Below, in pieces: positions 34,351 to 43,852 of a DNA stretch of 64,000 nucleotides. Positions within the stretch are counted from its first letter, which is position 1, and each line of letters begins with the position of its first letter. Location of the stretch: NCBI RefSeq assembly GCF_003977665.1, contig NZ_RYYV01000001.1, forward strand, positions 310,001 through 374,000. The letters are read 5' to 3'. Made by a program: the position numbers and the translations under genes. This DNA is from Dyella choica. GTDB lineage: Bacteria > Pseudomonadota > Gammaproteobacteria > Xanthomonadales > Rhodanobacteraceae. A model generated the notes under the pieces. That model was given only the letters and a program-made list of their open reading frames with translations. It searched no databases and was not told the DNA's origin.

Positions 34351-35844
34351 TCACGGAGGACAGGGAAGCCGACCCACATCGGTCGACCAACAAAATGGTG
34401 AATAAATGCACGCGCGACAACAAAGATGGGCATCTAATACGTCGACTTTACATCGACCTATTCGAAGTCGCCTGAAAACTTCGTGTGCGCAGTGAATGTC
34501 CTCACCACTTACCGTATAAGATGATTCGTTTTTTTCAGCGAGCGCAACTTCCGCCGCGACCCCGTTCTCCTTGGCATGCGGCCAATCATGAAATTTGCAC
34601 ACTGAGCCTAGAGGTGTCGCCGTTTTATAAAACCAATGCTCGCCAGTTACGACTAGGTATTCGGGGTACCTTTCGCCTACGTGAATCACGAATCTCGGCG
34701 CCTGTTTTTCAACTTGCTGACCCGCAGCGGCAACTGCTGCAATGGTTGTTGGCTGAGCCACTTCGTCGCGCCATGAGTCAGAACAGAAGCCGGGAAATTC
34801 CAGCAATGGACGTGCCACGAGGTCTAAGCGCCCCAACATTTGAAGCAATTGCCTTTCGAAATCGGACCCTCGCGTGACTAACTCCTGGATGACATCCGGG
34901 AGCTTCGTTGGATCTAGAGGGTCTTCGAGCAATCCTCCGCCAAAGTCAACGATCGCGAAGGGCCGGTCTACGGAGATTACGACTAAAGCAGGAAGAAGCG
35001 TGCGCGTCGGGTAGTGTCGACGCCGCGGCCCGCTTTCGCGCGTCGCGACTAGTACACCCCGAAAATAACCAGCTATGGTATGCGGCGCAAGAAATTCAGC
35101 TGCGTCACCACGAGTAAAAAGCAGCGGGAGCGTATCAACTAGCCGCGGCCGATGCAGCAACTGAAACAGCGTTGCACTTCTGTCAAATATGTCCGTGAAG
35201 CTAACAAAGCAATGAATGAATCCACTAGGCGGCGGGCCGTCATCAAGAAATACCATTACGGGCTCCTCAAATACCACCACCCATTGGCCAGCCGTTGATA
35301 CAACCCGACGAAGCGTGGAGCGGCCAAGTTCACTGAGTGAACTCACATAGTCTCGTAAATCGCTTAGCCATGTTATCCACTCCGCCAAGATCGAGTGCTC
35401 TTTCCTACCCGACTTTAGGTCAGCAATGGCGCCGCTGATCAAGTCCGTCATAGAACGAGCATCCAGCGATGCGCCGTGAGGTTTTCGCGGAGCGCCCTTG
35501 TCGTAGGCTTTTGCTTCTACAAGAACCACCGGCGTTCGTGTGAGTGACGAGATTCCGAGGTAGTCAAAATAAAGCCGCTCCCCTTCTTGATCCCAGCTTC
35601 TCACCTCTTCCCCGACTTGGTTCGGATCGTCTGGATTCCAATCCAGCGCCCGTAACATTCGATCAACCAGGAAGCGCCTCGTCGGTCTCTCCAGCAGCTC
35701 GTCGTCGTCTGCACCAGGCGGAGCATTGCCGCTATCGACATCCCGGGCATACTGGCTACGGATATTTTGTTCCTCAGCCTGAAAGAACTCGAAGGCGCTT
35801 AAGAGCGCCCTGCGAAATGCAGCGATCGCCGCTTCTTCACTCAA
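34351..35844 (-). CDS. PD-(D/E)XK nuclease-like protein with C-terminal Cys cluster
   Basis: 497 residues starting at a TTG (35844) that overlaps the stop of the large NTPase gene as TTGA. RRFLVDRMLRALDW, then LYFDYLG with Asp94 and VVLVEAKAYD with Glu110 and Lys112 give the D-x15-E-x-K nuclease core, as in type I restriction N-termini. The end holds a compact cluster HLCCRACIYSPFC that could bind zinc or iron-sulphur. Middle region unassigned. Likely an effector or partner nuclease of the adjacent NTPase. Confidence 0.72.
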   Translation of the reverse strand: MSEEAAIAAFRRALLSAFEFFQAEEQNIRSQYARDVDSGNAPPGADDDELLERPTRRFLVDRMLRALDWNPDDPNQVGEEVRSWDQEGERLYFDYLGISSLTRTPVVLVEAKAYDKGAPRKPHGASLDARSMTDLISGAIADLKSGRKEHSILAEWITWLSDLRDYVSSLSELGRSTLRRVVSTAGQWVVVFEEPVMVFLDDGPPPSGFIHCFVSFTDIFDRSATLFQLLHRPRLVDTLPLLFTRGDAAEFLAPHTIAGYFRGVLVATRESGPRRRHYPTRTLLPALVVISVDRPFAIVDFGGGLLEDPLDPTKLPDVIQELVTRGSDFERQLLQMLGRLDLVARPLLEFPGFCSDSWRDEVAQPTTIAAVAAAGQQVEKQAPRFVIHVGERYPEYLVVTGEHWFYKTATPLGSVCKFHDWPHAKENGVAAEVALAEKNESSYTVSGEDIHCAHEVFRRLRIGRCKVDVLDAHLCCRACIYSPFCWSTDVGRLPCPP

Positions 35845-38800
35845 CGAAGCAGGTCCGGCAGCTCATATAACAATTTCAAAGCGTCCGGCCATCCTTCGGA
35901 GGAGAAACTTTCGAGGACGGCAATGAGCTGTGCGCGCCTGGAAGGATCTTCAAAAATTTCACGATGGTCAGCGAGATAGACTCGAATTAGTGAGACCAAA
36001 ACCTGAGCACCAAGACCCTCTGACTGATAGTTCTCGGAGAGAGCTGGCCCAGTGAGGATGGATGCAACACGATCGAAAACGTCACCGGGCGATGCATCAA
36101 CCAAAAAGGCGTAAAGCTCGATAAGATGATGAATAGTTTGAGCTGCCCCATGTTGTCCTATGACATCGAGTTCCGTGCGATAGTCGACCAGGAAAGAACG
36201 CATCTCTGAGTGAGAAGTGACGCCAGGACCTTCCTTTGCAGATTCGCGGAACGCTCCCGATCCGAAGTAAAGCTCATCGCATGCATGTCCGATTAAGCGC
36301 TCACCGGCAATGTATAGTGCCTCCGCCGAAGATTTCTCCAAATCCGGTGCATCGCTAGAACGCAAAATTGGTTCCGCTCTTTGCTTTGCATCAGCCGCCG
36401 CGGCCAAGATCCTTTCGAGGGCACACTTCGCACGCTCCCGCACTGCGACGAATTCAGATTTATCTGAAGCTTTGTATCCGAGAAAAAAAGCACCTCGAAG
36501 ACTTGAAAGCATGGACCAAAGAAATGAGTCATACCCAACGACATCAGCGCACCACATGTTGAATCGGGCCCATGCTTGAGCGCTGTCCAAGCTCACGCAC
36601 AGCCATCCAATGAGATTGCCGACAGCCTCGTAGAAGTCGTGGGGGGTGGAACGCGTGCTACCGGGTATAACGGGAAAACGGTCGAGGATTTCCGATAGCA
36701 GCTGTCCAGTACGAACAGGCTCTGCGCTAGCGATTCTTTGCAGCGGCCCTCCTACAAAGAAGGCAAGGACACCCAGGCTGGGTTCGTTTTTCGCTATGTA
36801 GTCAGCGAGTCCCCACATTCGTTCACGGGAGACATCCCAAAGAGCATTTACCGATTGGGCGACTTGAAGCCGCACGGTTCGAACGCGATCCCTGACAAAT
36901 AAGTCGAGCTCATCCAAGATTGCAGGATGGGTACCTGTAAAACGCCTGGCAAGTCCTATAGCTGTAGACGCGGCATAGACACGTACGTCCCAGTTTCCCC
37001 ATGCCATTAAAGCACTCTCATCGTCGTTGAGAGCACTCTCATCCCCTTGTTGACGGGGTTCTGGATAAGGGCTTTGGCGAAGACGGACGTTTAAGGCGAG
37101 CAACTGCGGCAGCCCGGGATGACCATCGGATTCCGGGGCGTATGCCTCGCTGTTCACAATCTGCTCGAGGGCGTTACTGACCGCCCCCCAACTTGAATGC
37201 AATATTTCAGCGTGTGGCGCGGGATCGAGATACTCGTCGATGGCATTGATGACTTGAGAAATTTTGCGCCAAAGGCCAGGGATGTCTACTTGTTCAGATT
37301 CGCTTCTTCCTGGTTTAACGGCGTCTTCGAGCGCCTTGGAAACGAAGCGCAGCGACCGATCTGGCTCGTTTTGAAGATCGACGCCTCCTCGGGTAAGAAG
37401 GACATCCCCAATTTCCACATCCCCACCAAATTTAGCTTCGATCGATATGAAAGGCGGATTTCCTTGTAGTCGGTTCTTCGAGGCCAATGTCGCCCGATAT
37501 AACTTCATTTCATCCGTGGCTAGCGCGTCTTCCGGAAGTACGGAAAGCCAGCGCGCCAAAAGACCGCGCCACCAGTTCCCGGCGCGCGTGTCGTTTAGAA
37601 GCTGTGGACTGAGTGCTGACGCTTCAAATGCCACTCGCTCACGAGCAGACCGCGTTGGATAAACTCTTTGGAGATAAATTATGGCATCCCTAGCGAATCC
37701 CCCGACGCTGACGAATGCCGGTGTTGACGCAATAGGCCAAAGCAGATCATCGGCTGCACCCAATTTTTCTGATGCAATTCGCAGAAGTCGTGCCCAGACC
37801 GATGAAGCCGTCTCAGTCGCCAAAGCGATGTTCACTGCAAGCTTGAACTTAACTGAATCCGCAGCCACCAAAAACTGAGTGAATGCATTTAGGACGTTGT
37901 ATTCTGTATTCGATGTTGCCCGCGAATCTTGCCTCCAGTCCTGCAATGATTCGAATTCGTCGAGAATATTGATGAACCTTCCATCGACTTCGATCGCTTG
38001 GATTTCTACCCTTGCCGCGCGTCGCCCGCTCGTGGCTGCCCCATTGACGGCCCCAATTACCGCAGCAATGGCGTCAGCGGGTGCCACATCGAGAAAGAAT
38101 GGAATTGCTTGACTTAAATGCCAATAGGCGTGCTCATACTCTTGCTTCATATCGATGGACAAGGGGAGTATCCGACTTAGTTGTCCACCTAACCAGGTCT
38201 TGCCAGCTTTGGGCGCCGGCCTAGCATATAAAGTCCGATAGATCGTCGCTGCGAATGGAGCATCGTATTCAATCAAGTTTCGGACGCTTTCCGCTAGCCA
38301 TGGCACTTCCGTATGGGCGTGCTCCGAAAAATGTGGTTCTTCAAAAATCTTACTGAGCAACGTCCGCGAGGCATCAGCATCGGAGCTATAGCTTCTTGCT
38401 ACGCAGCGAATGGCGGTCGCCGTAATCGAAGATACATACGGGGACATCGACAATGCCGTACGAAGCAAGGACCTCGACGCCGCACCAAAAACTGCTGTGA
38501 AATTCGCGTCTTTGAAGTCGGCGCGCTCAAAGAGCGACCAAAGCAAAAAGCGCGCACCGTCGACAAAGCATCGATCCCCTAGCTCCGAAGCTGCACGAGC
38601 AACCGCGGCCCAAGCTATACCAACCGGGGGCGAGAGCCCCTGAGCGACTGCCATGCCTACGAAGCGAGCCAGCTTCGAAAGTGTAGATCCGGCGATGGGC
38701 CGATCCGTAGCGCTCGTTAGATATGCAACTAAGCCCTGAACGTCCTCCTGGCTTTCGACCCGCTCCGCGATGGTTCGCAATGCAACGCTTGCCATAATCG

Positions 38801-40814
38801 GATCCACATCCGTCGATGACGCGATCTTCGTCGCAAGTTTCCAAGATTGCCATCGATTCACATCATCGTTTTGCCAAATGCGCTCCATCGTAAAGCGAAG
38901 CGCAGGGCCCAGAAGCAATCCCGCCCCGGAATCATCAGAGACTTGCGCTTTCAGGCGATCTATATCATTCCATGAGAGATAGAACCGACTCGCCACATGA
39001 TCGAAAAGTACGTGATGCGCAAACGCAACAAGGTCGCCCGCCTTGACCATGACACCTGCTTGCAAAACGTCATCAAGTGCATCGTGATCAACTTCGACCT
39101 GCGGAATACTAAGTCTACGGCTAGCCACCATTGCGCCAATTGCAGCGGATGCAGCTCGCTTTAATGGCTGCGTTCGTAGCCGCTCATCTTCATATCGGTC
39201 AATCAATTCAGACTGAGTTGTGACATTGCGGATAGTTGAAGATGCGACACCGGCCTTTATTAGATCTGCAGCCAGCGACAAGTTAAAAATATTCTGTAGC
39301 AAGCCGTGCAACGTCGGCGGCGAAGTGGCAATGAGTTCGCCGAGCTTCGGTGCATTCTTGCCGATCTGACCCAGCTCGCCGGGCGACAATGCCTTTACCG
39401 AGAAATGTCGAACTCCGCGAAGCCGTAAGTCGGCATAGCTTGGGTCTGGGGAATCGCCGCGCATTACGTCACGAAAGCGACGTCCATTGATGAGGTCGAA
39501 GGTGCGGATCGAAGCAACAATCGACCATCTGTCGCCAACCTTTCGCTGTGCCAGTTCAATCAGCAAAGCGAACACAGCTTCTGAAGGGCCTCCTCGAGAT
39601 GCATCGAGCGCGTCAACGATGAGAATGCCGGGCTCCTCACCTGGCCATGCGGTCAGCACTTCGATTAGATCGTGTTGTAACCCCAGCTCCCCTTTCAATG
39701 CTGAGAGCGTCGACACTCCGGCTAGACGGTCAACCGACAGAAATATTAAGGGGCGAGATTGATTCAAACTTTGCTTGGCGAGAGCGACGAGCACTCCCGT
39801 CTTGCCCGCTCCCGGCTCACCGATCACGAGGAGACTGCCACCGTCGATTGCAGTTCTCAGAGCTGGCAGACAATCTCGATCCACGGGCGCAGGCGAATCG
39901 GCATCTAATATCGTGTGGCGCGCAAGACGTTCGCATTCCTCGGTTGCGTATCTGCGAAGCACGGCGACATCAGTGTCGAATCCAGGCGCATGTGTTTCGG
40001 GGTAGCCCGACGACCTTAACGCACGAGCCAGTCCGAAACGATTGGCCGATGCACCACTGCGAATCATTTGCCGAACAAAATTCAACAGCGCCAAAGTCGG
40101 TTGTTCCCCGAATTCAGCCCCCCCGTAAAGGCGAGAACCGATGACGCGGGTCATTTCGCGCCAGTCTGTGCTCGTAGCATCGGCACCAAAACGCCTAATT
40201 CGAAATAACTTCGCCAGCTCAACTAGCTGATCATCAGTGATCGCCATGCCTGTATTGTGATTCCAGGCTCGACCAGCATGAAGCTTGAAGCATCCAAGCG
40301 CAGTTTTCTGTGCATCTGACACGCGTCCTAACACGCTCGCCCACGCCTCTCCATGATCGAATTGCCGACATGCCTCCTCCAAAGCATCGATCGATCGCGG
40401 CGCATTGTCCGCAACAGCGAGCACCGCAGCGGTCAGGCTTGGATCCAGTGCCGCGGCTTTCGCCTGCTGCGCAATGGCAAACGTGACAAGTTGCGCAATT
40501 GTTTTGCCTAAAGCGGAGTCCGGGCCACTCTCTAACGAGGGACGAGTTTTGCACTGAACATAGATTGCGGCGTCATTCGTGAGCCTTAGAACGACATCAT
40601 CCAGAGCATCCCCCGTTTCGAATTGTAGCTCGATGGGTTGAAGGTCACTGGTGAGCCCGAATCGCGTGCCGGGACGCATATCGGCGATGAGTTGCGTGGC
40701 CAGCCACGTTCCGACCATTGCCTGGAATGACATTCCTGCTTCAGTAGCGCGACCACCCGCTTGGGAACTAGAAGAGCCAACCATCAGAGGATCGCTCTTG
40801 GGTAGGCTTCGCAT
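35841..40814 (-). CDS. Giant NTPase with N-terminal Cap4/DUF4297-like nuclease motif (Avs-like)
   Basis: 1657 residues. The N-terminus has GMSFQAMVGTWLATQL (27-42), then a Glu-rich strand, LDDVVLRL with Asp72/Asp73 and AIYVQCKT with Gln87 and Lys89: the DD...QxK pattern of DUF4297/Cap4 nucleases. The P-loop NTPase follows with GEPGAGKT (332-339) and ILIVDALDASR (397-407). The remaining ~1100 residues are helical and repeat-like, as in sensor domains of STAND NTPases. This order resembles AVAST type III (DUF4297-STAND) proteins, known to sense phage proteins and cleave DNA. A second in-frame start at 40784 is possible. AGGAGG lies 21 bp before the ATG, rather far. Confidence 0.8.
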   Translation of the reverse strand: MRSLPKSDPLMVGSSSSQAGGRATEAGMSFQAMVGTWLATQLIADMRPGTRFGLTSDLQPIELQFETGDALDDVVLRLTNDAAIYVQCKTRPSLESGPDSALGKTIAQLVTFAIAQQAKAAALDPSLTAAVLAVADNAPRSIDALEEACRQFDHGEAWASVLGRVSDAQKTALGCFKLHAGRAWNHNTGMAITDDQLVELAKLFRIRRFGADATSTDWREMTRVIGSRLYGGAEFGEQPTLALLNFVRQMIRSGASANRFGLARALRSSGYPETHAPGFDTDVAVLRRYATEECERLARHTILDADSPAPVDRDCLPALRTAIDGGSLLVIGEPGAGKTGVLVALAKQSLNQSRPLIFLSVDRLAGVSTLSALKGELGLQHDLIEVLTAWPGEEPGILIVDALDASRGGPSEAVFALLIELAQRKVGDRWSIVASIRTFDLINGRRFRDVMRGDSPDPSYADLRLRGVRHFSVKALSPGELGQIGKNAPKLGELIATSPPTLHGLLQNIFNLSLAADLIKAGVASSTIRNVTTQSELIDRYEDERLRTQPLKRAASAAIGAMVASRRLSIPQVEVDHDALDDVLQAGVMVKAGDLVAFAHHVLFDHVASRFYLSWNDIDRLKAQVSDDSGAGLLLGPALRFTMERIWQNDDVNRWQSWKLATKIASSTDVDPIMASVALRTIAERVESQEDVQGLVAYLTSATDRPIAGSTLSKLARFVGMAVAQGLSPPVGIAWAAVARAASELGDRCFVDGARFLLWSLFERADFKDANFTAVFGAASRSLLRTALSMSPYVSSITATAIRCVARSYSSDADASRTLLSKIFEEPHFSEHAHTEVPWLAESVRNLIEYDAPFAATIYRTLYARPAPKAGKTWLGGQLSRILPLSIDMKQEYEHAYWHLSQAIPFFLDVAPADAIAAVIGAVNGAATSGRRAARVEIQAIEVDGRFINILDEFESLQDWRQDSRATSNTEYNVLNAFTQFLVAADSVKFKLAVNIALATETASSVWARLLRIASEKLGAADDLLWPIASTPAFVSVGGFARDAIIYLQRVYPTRSARERVAFEASALSPQLLNDTRAGNWWRGLLARWLSVLPEDALATDEMKLYRATLASKNRLQGNPPFISIEAKFGGDVEIGDVLLTRGGVDLQNEPDRSLRFVSKALEDAVKPGRSESEQVDIPGLWRKISQVINAIDEYLDPAPHAEILHSSWGAVSNALEQIVNSEAYAPESDGHPGLPQLLALNVRLRQSPYPEPRQQGDESALNDDESALMAWGNWDVRVYAASTAIGLARRFTGTHPAILDELDLFVRDRVRTVRLQVAQSVNALWDVSRERMWGLADYIAKNEPSLGVLAFFVGGPLQRIASAEPVRTGQLLSEILDRFPVIPGSTRSTPHDFYEAVGNLIGWLCVSLDSAQAWARFNMWCADVVGYDSFLWSMLSSLRGAFFLGYKASDKSEFVAVRERAKCALERILAAAADAKQRAEPILRSSDAPDLEKSSAEALYIAGERLIGHACDELYFGSGAFRESAKEGPGVTSHSEMRSFLVDYRTELDVIGQHGAAQTIHHLIELYAFLVDASPGDVFDRVASILTGPALSENYQSEGLGAQVLVSLIRVYLADHREIFEDPSRRAQLIAVLESFSSEGWPDALKLLYELPDLLR

Positions 40815-41358
40815 AAAGCACTTACCCCACGTAAACCTCCTAACGCTAGGTGATGAGCGGGATGGCTACGCGCGATGACGCTTGATGCCGGGAATACAAG
40901 ACCGCCAATTACTGTAGGCATTGCCTTAAGCAGCCCAGCGCTCGCCATAGGTTGACGACATGGTGAGAACGCACGACAGAATGATCGGCTTATCTGCGAG
41001 GAATGCACTTCCTTGCCCCTGTTCCTGAGCTCACTGATTGGCGAATCTAACCGAAGAATGCGGTCAGATTCCACCGACTTTGCTTCCAGGCCGCCAGTTA
41101 ACCTCAAGCAGTGAGTCAGGCTTCGACAGTGTCCGCGTCCTATTTACGCACCACGAATGGTGCGGCGCAACGTGTGCTGCCGGTCCGCTCTGCGCACTGC
41201 GCTGCATCACCCCCGGTGAACTAGCTAAAGCTCGCGAAGTAGGGGTTTGCTTGCGAGCTTCGGACCGTGATCTGACATTGGCGTCTAGTTGGCCAGGGAC
41301 CGCTTCTTGGATGTACCCGATTCCACTTGCCGGCTCCATGCAGATTCTGATGCTTCTG
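40815..41358. other. Gene-free stretch between the giant NTPase and XRE (2)
   Basis: Short open frames on both strands have no codon bias, family motifs or convincing ribosome sites. It presumably holds the promoter for the three-gene operon to its left. No repeat or remnant recognised. Confidence 0.4.
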
Positions 41359-41655
41359 CTATTTCTTTTGGTCCTTCCGTACAAGCCTGAGTGGGCCTAA
41401 CTTTCCACTCTTCACCCTCCTCTTGACCTCAGTCAGGAGTTCATCAAGGGATGGTTCATCGTAGAGCTCACAAAGCTCTGCGACGACGAAGAAATCTGGT
41501 CGCCTCTCGGAAATCTCTAGGTCAGAGACGGCCGTTTGTGCGATGCCCAGCCGCTCAGCCACGTCGGTTTGGGACAAGCCGGCATTAAGCCGCATTTCCC
41601 GCAACACCCCACCCAAGGCCGCCTGAAGCGGTCGATGTACTGATGTCTTTTTCAT
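41359..41655 (-). CDS. XRE-family HTH regulator (2)
   Basis: 98 residues. The HTH is LSQTDVAERLGIAQTAVSDLEISERR, preceded by GGVLREMRLNAG; the basic tail (VKRRVKSGKLG) resembles antitoxin-type XRE proteins. It is divergent from the second pseudo-receiver/HPt gene and lies upstream of the giant NTPase operon on the same strand, the same layout as XRE (1) with the KAP operon. The two XRE proteins are not close copies. Confidence 0.88.
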   Translation of the reverse strand: MKKTSVHRPLQAALGGVLREMRLNAGLSQTDVAERLGIAQTAVSDLEISERRPDFFVVAELCELYDEPSLDELLTEVKRRVKSGKLGPLRLVRKDQKK

Positions 41656-41678
41656 GCCTGGGTCCTTGTGTAAGGCCC

Positions 41679-41702
41679 AGAAATTTTTTACCCCAAATTT
41701 CT
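41679..41702. promoter_or_regulatory. Candidate XRE (2) operator
   Basis: AGAAATTT (41679-41686) and AAATTTCT (41695-41702) form an 8-bp inverted repeat 24-47 bp upstream of the XRE start, followed by AT-rich DNA suited to promoters. The rest of the gap to 42171 holds only doubtful reading frames. Confidence 0.45.
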
Positions 41703-42171
41703 TTAAGCAAATTTTACTTATTTATGCAATTTTCGTTTAGACTTGTCCGCACGGTCATCGTGGAATAAGGCGATATGAACTCGGCCACCACCAAAGGCTC
41801 TGGCTCGCCTCAGCCAATTTCTGAGCAAGCAGATCGCCAACACTGTTCTCTGGCCTACCCGGCGCCCGTGCTTAAACTCACTTTCCTCGCTTCGGCAGCC
41901 AGCGTCCCCGTCCCCGTCCTCACCCTGGATTACTTCCTCGTTGACATGGGCGGCTACTTGGCAACCCTGACCACAACGGCCATGGGGACAGCCACAGCCT
42001 GGCTGCGCCTTCGCAGCCTGCATAGCGGCAGCCACGCTGAGATTCGTCCGTGGGTTCTAGGCCCCCAGCAACAGTACCCGACCCGCCGTCCCGCAGCACC
42101 CACCGTACACCCCAGCCGCAGTTGGACGCGCCGTACGCAGCGTACGGCGTGACTACCTTGGAGTATTCGTG

Positions 42172-42939
42172 ATGAACGCATCTCCCAATCGCATCTTTTA
42201 CCCTTCCCGCAAAGCGCAGCTGTTTAAGCCTTTGGCAGTGAGAGAACCACCCGCGTCGTATCACGCGCGATCCCAGGCGCCGGCGCGCATCCTGGTGGTG
42301 GCGAATGATCCTGAAACGCGTAGGGTTTTGACCGCCGAACTCAAGGCGCTTAGCCTGGACCCGCTCCCCGTGCCTGACAGCCTGGCGGCCTTGAATGCCA
42401 TCGATTTGCAGGTGCCCGACGTGATCTTGATGGCCTTGGAGGGGCCGGACGCAGCCGTCTACCAAGCCGTGCTGCGTTTCGCGATGGCTAACCTTGCAAG
42501 GCGCACCCGCATTCCGCTCGTTGCCGTCGTTGGGCAAGGCGGCGAAAGCTGGCGTCGCGCCTTGGATGGCTGTCTGGCAGGCGTCCTGCACAACCCCCTA
42601 AGCCCCGAGGAGCTGTATGCCACTCTCGCGCGGTGGCTCGACCTGCCGCCTCCCGCCAATCAGGCACTGGATGAACCCCTGCCGCTCGCATGGAGCCGAG
42701 CCTGTATCGACCTGGACGTCCAGGAGTATGAGCGAGCCCTGGCAGGGCAGGACACCGCCAACATGGTGCACTTTGCGCATCGCGCGAAGGGCGCGGCGCT
42801 GGTGCTGCATGCGGATCGGGCAGCCGAGCTGGCGGATCGGCTGGAACTGGCGGCAAGAGGCTATGCACCGCTACAACCGCATGAAATACAGCGCACGCTC
42901 GCCGCGTTGAAAGCGGCTATCGCCCGCCACTTTGGCTAA
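42172..42939 (+). CDS. Pseudo-receiver plus HPt domain protein (copy 2)
   Basis: 255 residues from ATG 42172 (GGAG 8 bp upstream; a GTG at 42169 is closer to it). Collinear with the 22129 protein: ILVVANDPETR, VPDVILMALEGPD with Ala in place of the phospho-Asp, and the HPt motif FAHRAKGAALVL with the active His. Only the first ~25 residues differ strongly. The identical loss of the Asp in both copies shows the receiver was already degenerate before duplication. Confidence 0.85.
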   Translation: MNASPNRIFYPSRKAQLFKPLAVREPPASYHARSQAPARILVVANDPETRRVLTAELKALSLDPLPVPDSLAALNAIDLQVPDVILMALEGPDAAVYQAVLRFAMANLARRTRIPLVAVVGQGGESWRRALDGCLAGVLHNPLSPEELYATLARWLDLPPPANQALDEPLPLAWSRACIDLDVQEYERALAGQDTANMVHFAHRAKGAALVLHADRAAELADRLELAARGYAPLQPHEIQRTLAALKAAIARHFG

Positions 42940-43004
42940 GCAGAAGGTGCGGGCAACGTGAGAGGAAAACGGAAGGCCAGGCTCATCTGAAAAGGAAGTA
43001 GGAC

Positions 43005-43685
43005 ATGTCCGATCCCCTGTCGCCGCGCTTGCGCGTGATGTTGCTCGAAGACCACGTGCTGGTACGCCGTGGCATGGAGCTATTGCTCAAGCATGAGTAC
43101 GGAATGGACATAGCAGGCAGCTTTTGCGCGCCTAGGCAACTCTTCGAGGCGTTAAAAGAAGATCGGCCCGACGTGATCGTTACGGACTACGCCTTGGGTG
43201 CAACGGATACCGATGGCGCCAAGCTGCTGCGCTCCTTGCACCTGCATTATCCGCATGTGCGTGTCTTGGTGGTGTCGTCCCACTGCAACGCCCCTACGAT
43301 AGCTCTGGCGATGAAAGCCGGCGCGCACGGCTTTATTCGCAAGACGCAGCACGAGTCCGAACTGTATGCGGCCATCCGAGCGGTGGCGGCGGGCCGAACC
43401 TATATCAGCCAGCAATTGGCCGATGTCGTCGATGCTATCCACCCTGCCAAATCCAGTGACGAGCCCGTCGCGGACCTCGGCGACGAGTTACTGGACTCCT
43501 TCAAGCTTTCCGCGCGGGAGCACGAGGTGCTGCGCTGCCTGCTCGATGGCATGTCCGTTACAGCCATTGCCAAGAAGTTTTCCCGGTCCGTCACCACGAT
43601 CAGCGCGCAGAAGCATTCGGCCTTCCGTAAGCTGGGCTTACGTACTAATCATGAGTTGTTTAGGGTGCGGTATCAGTGGGGGTGA
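43005..43685 (+). CDS. RcsB/NarL-type response regulator (copy 2)
   Basis: 226 residues, almost identical to the 22962 protein apart from scattered changes such as FIRKT for FIGKT. Receiver Glu-Asp pair, phospho-Asp in VIVTDYALG and the LuxR HTH are intact. Follows its HPt gene with the same spacer as copy 1. Both copies probably recognise the same DNA sites. Confidence 0.92.
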   Translation: MSDPLSPRLRVMLLEDHVLVRRGMELLLKHEYGMDIAGSFCAPRQLFEALKEDRPDVIVTDYALGATDTDGAKLLRSLHLHYPHVRVLVVSSHCNAPTIALAMKAGAHGFIRKTQHESELYAAIRAVAAGRTYISQQLADVVDAIHPAKSSDEPVADLGDELLDSFKLSAREHEVLRCLLDGMSVTAIAKKFSRSVTTISAQKHSAFRKLGLRTNHELFRVRYQWG

Positions 43686-43852
43686 GCCGGCGGCCATCGG
43701 ATAGCAATGAGTTGAACCGAGGCCATCAGGCCATGATGGCCCGCGTCAGTGGTTTCACTCCGAGGATCTTCATCACCCGCTTCTTGTTGTACCGTCTGCT
43801 GATCTGCGATTAGCATTGATTCGTGCCATAAGGCTCAAACCATTGGTACCGG

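Noticed and set aside
41775-42152. 125-residue plus-strand open frame upstream of the second HPt gene
   Set aside because: Has a possible AAGGCG site and a hydrophobic part, but the end is Arg/Pro/Thr-rich and no homology is recognisable; too weak to list.
43720-43830. Minus-strand YNKKRVMKILGVKPLTRAIM peptide
   Set aside because: Looks like a transposase scrap but is too short and I cannot name the family, so it is only mentioned with the GNAT gene.
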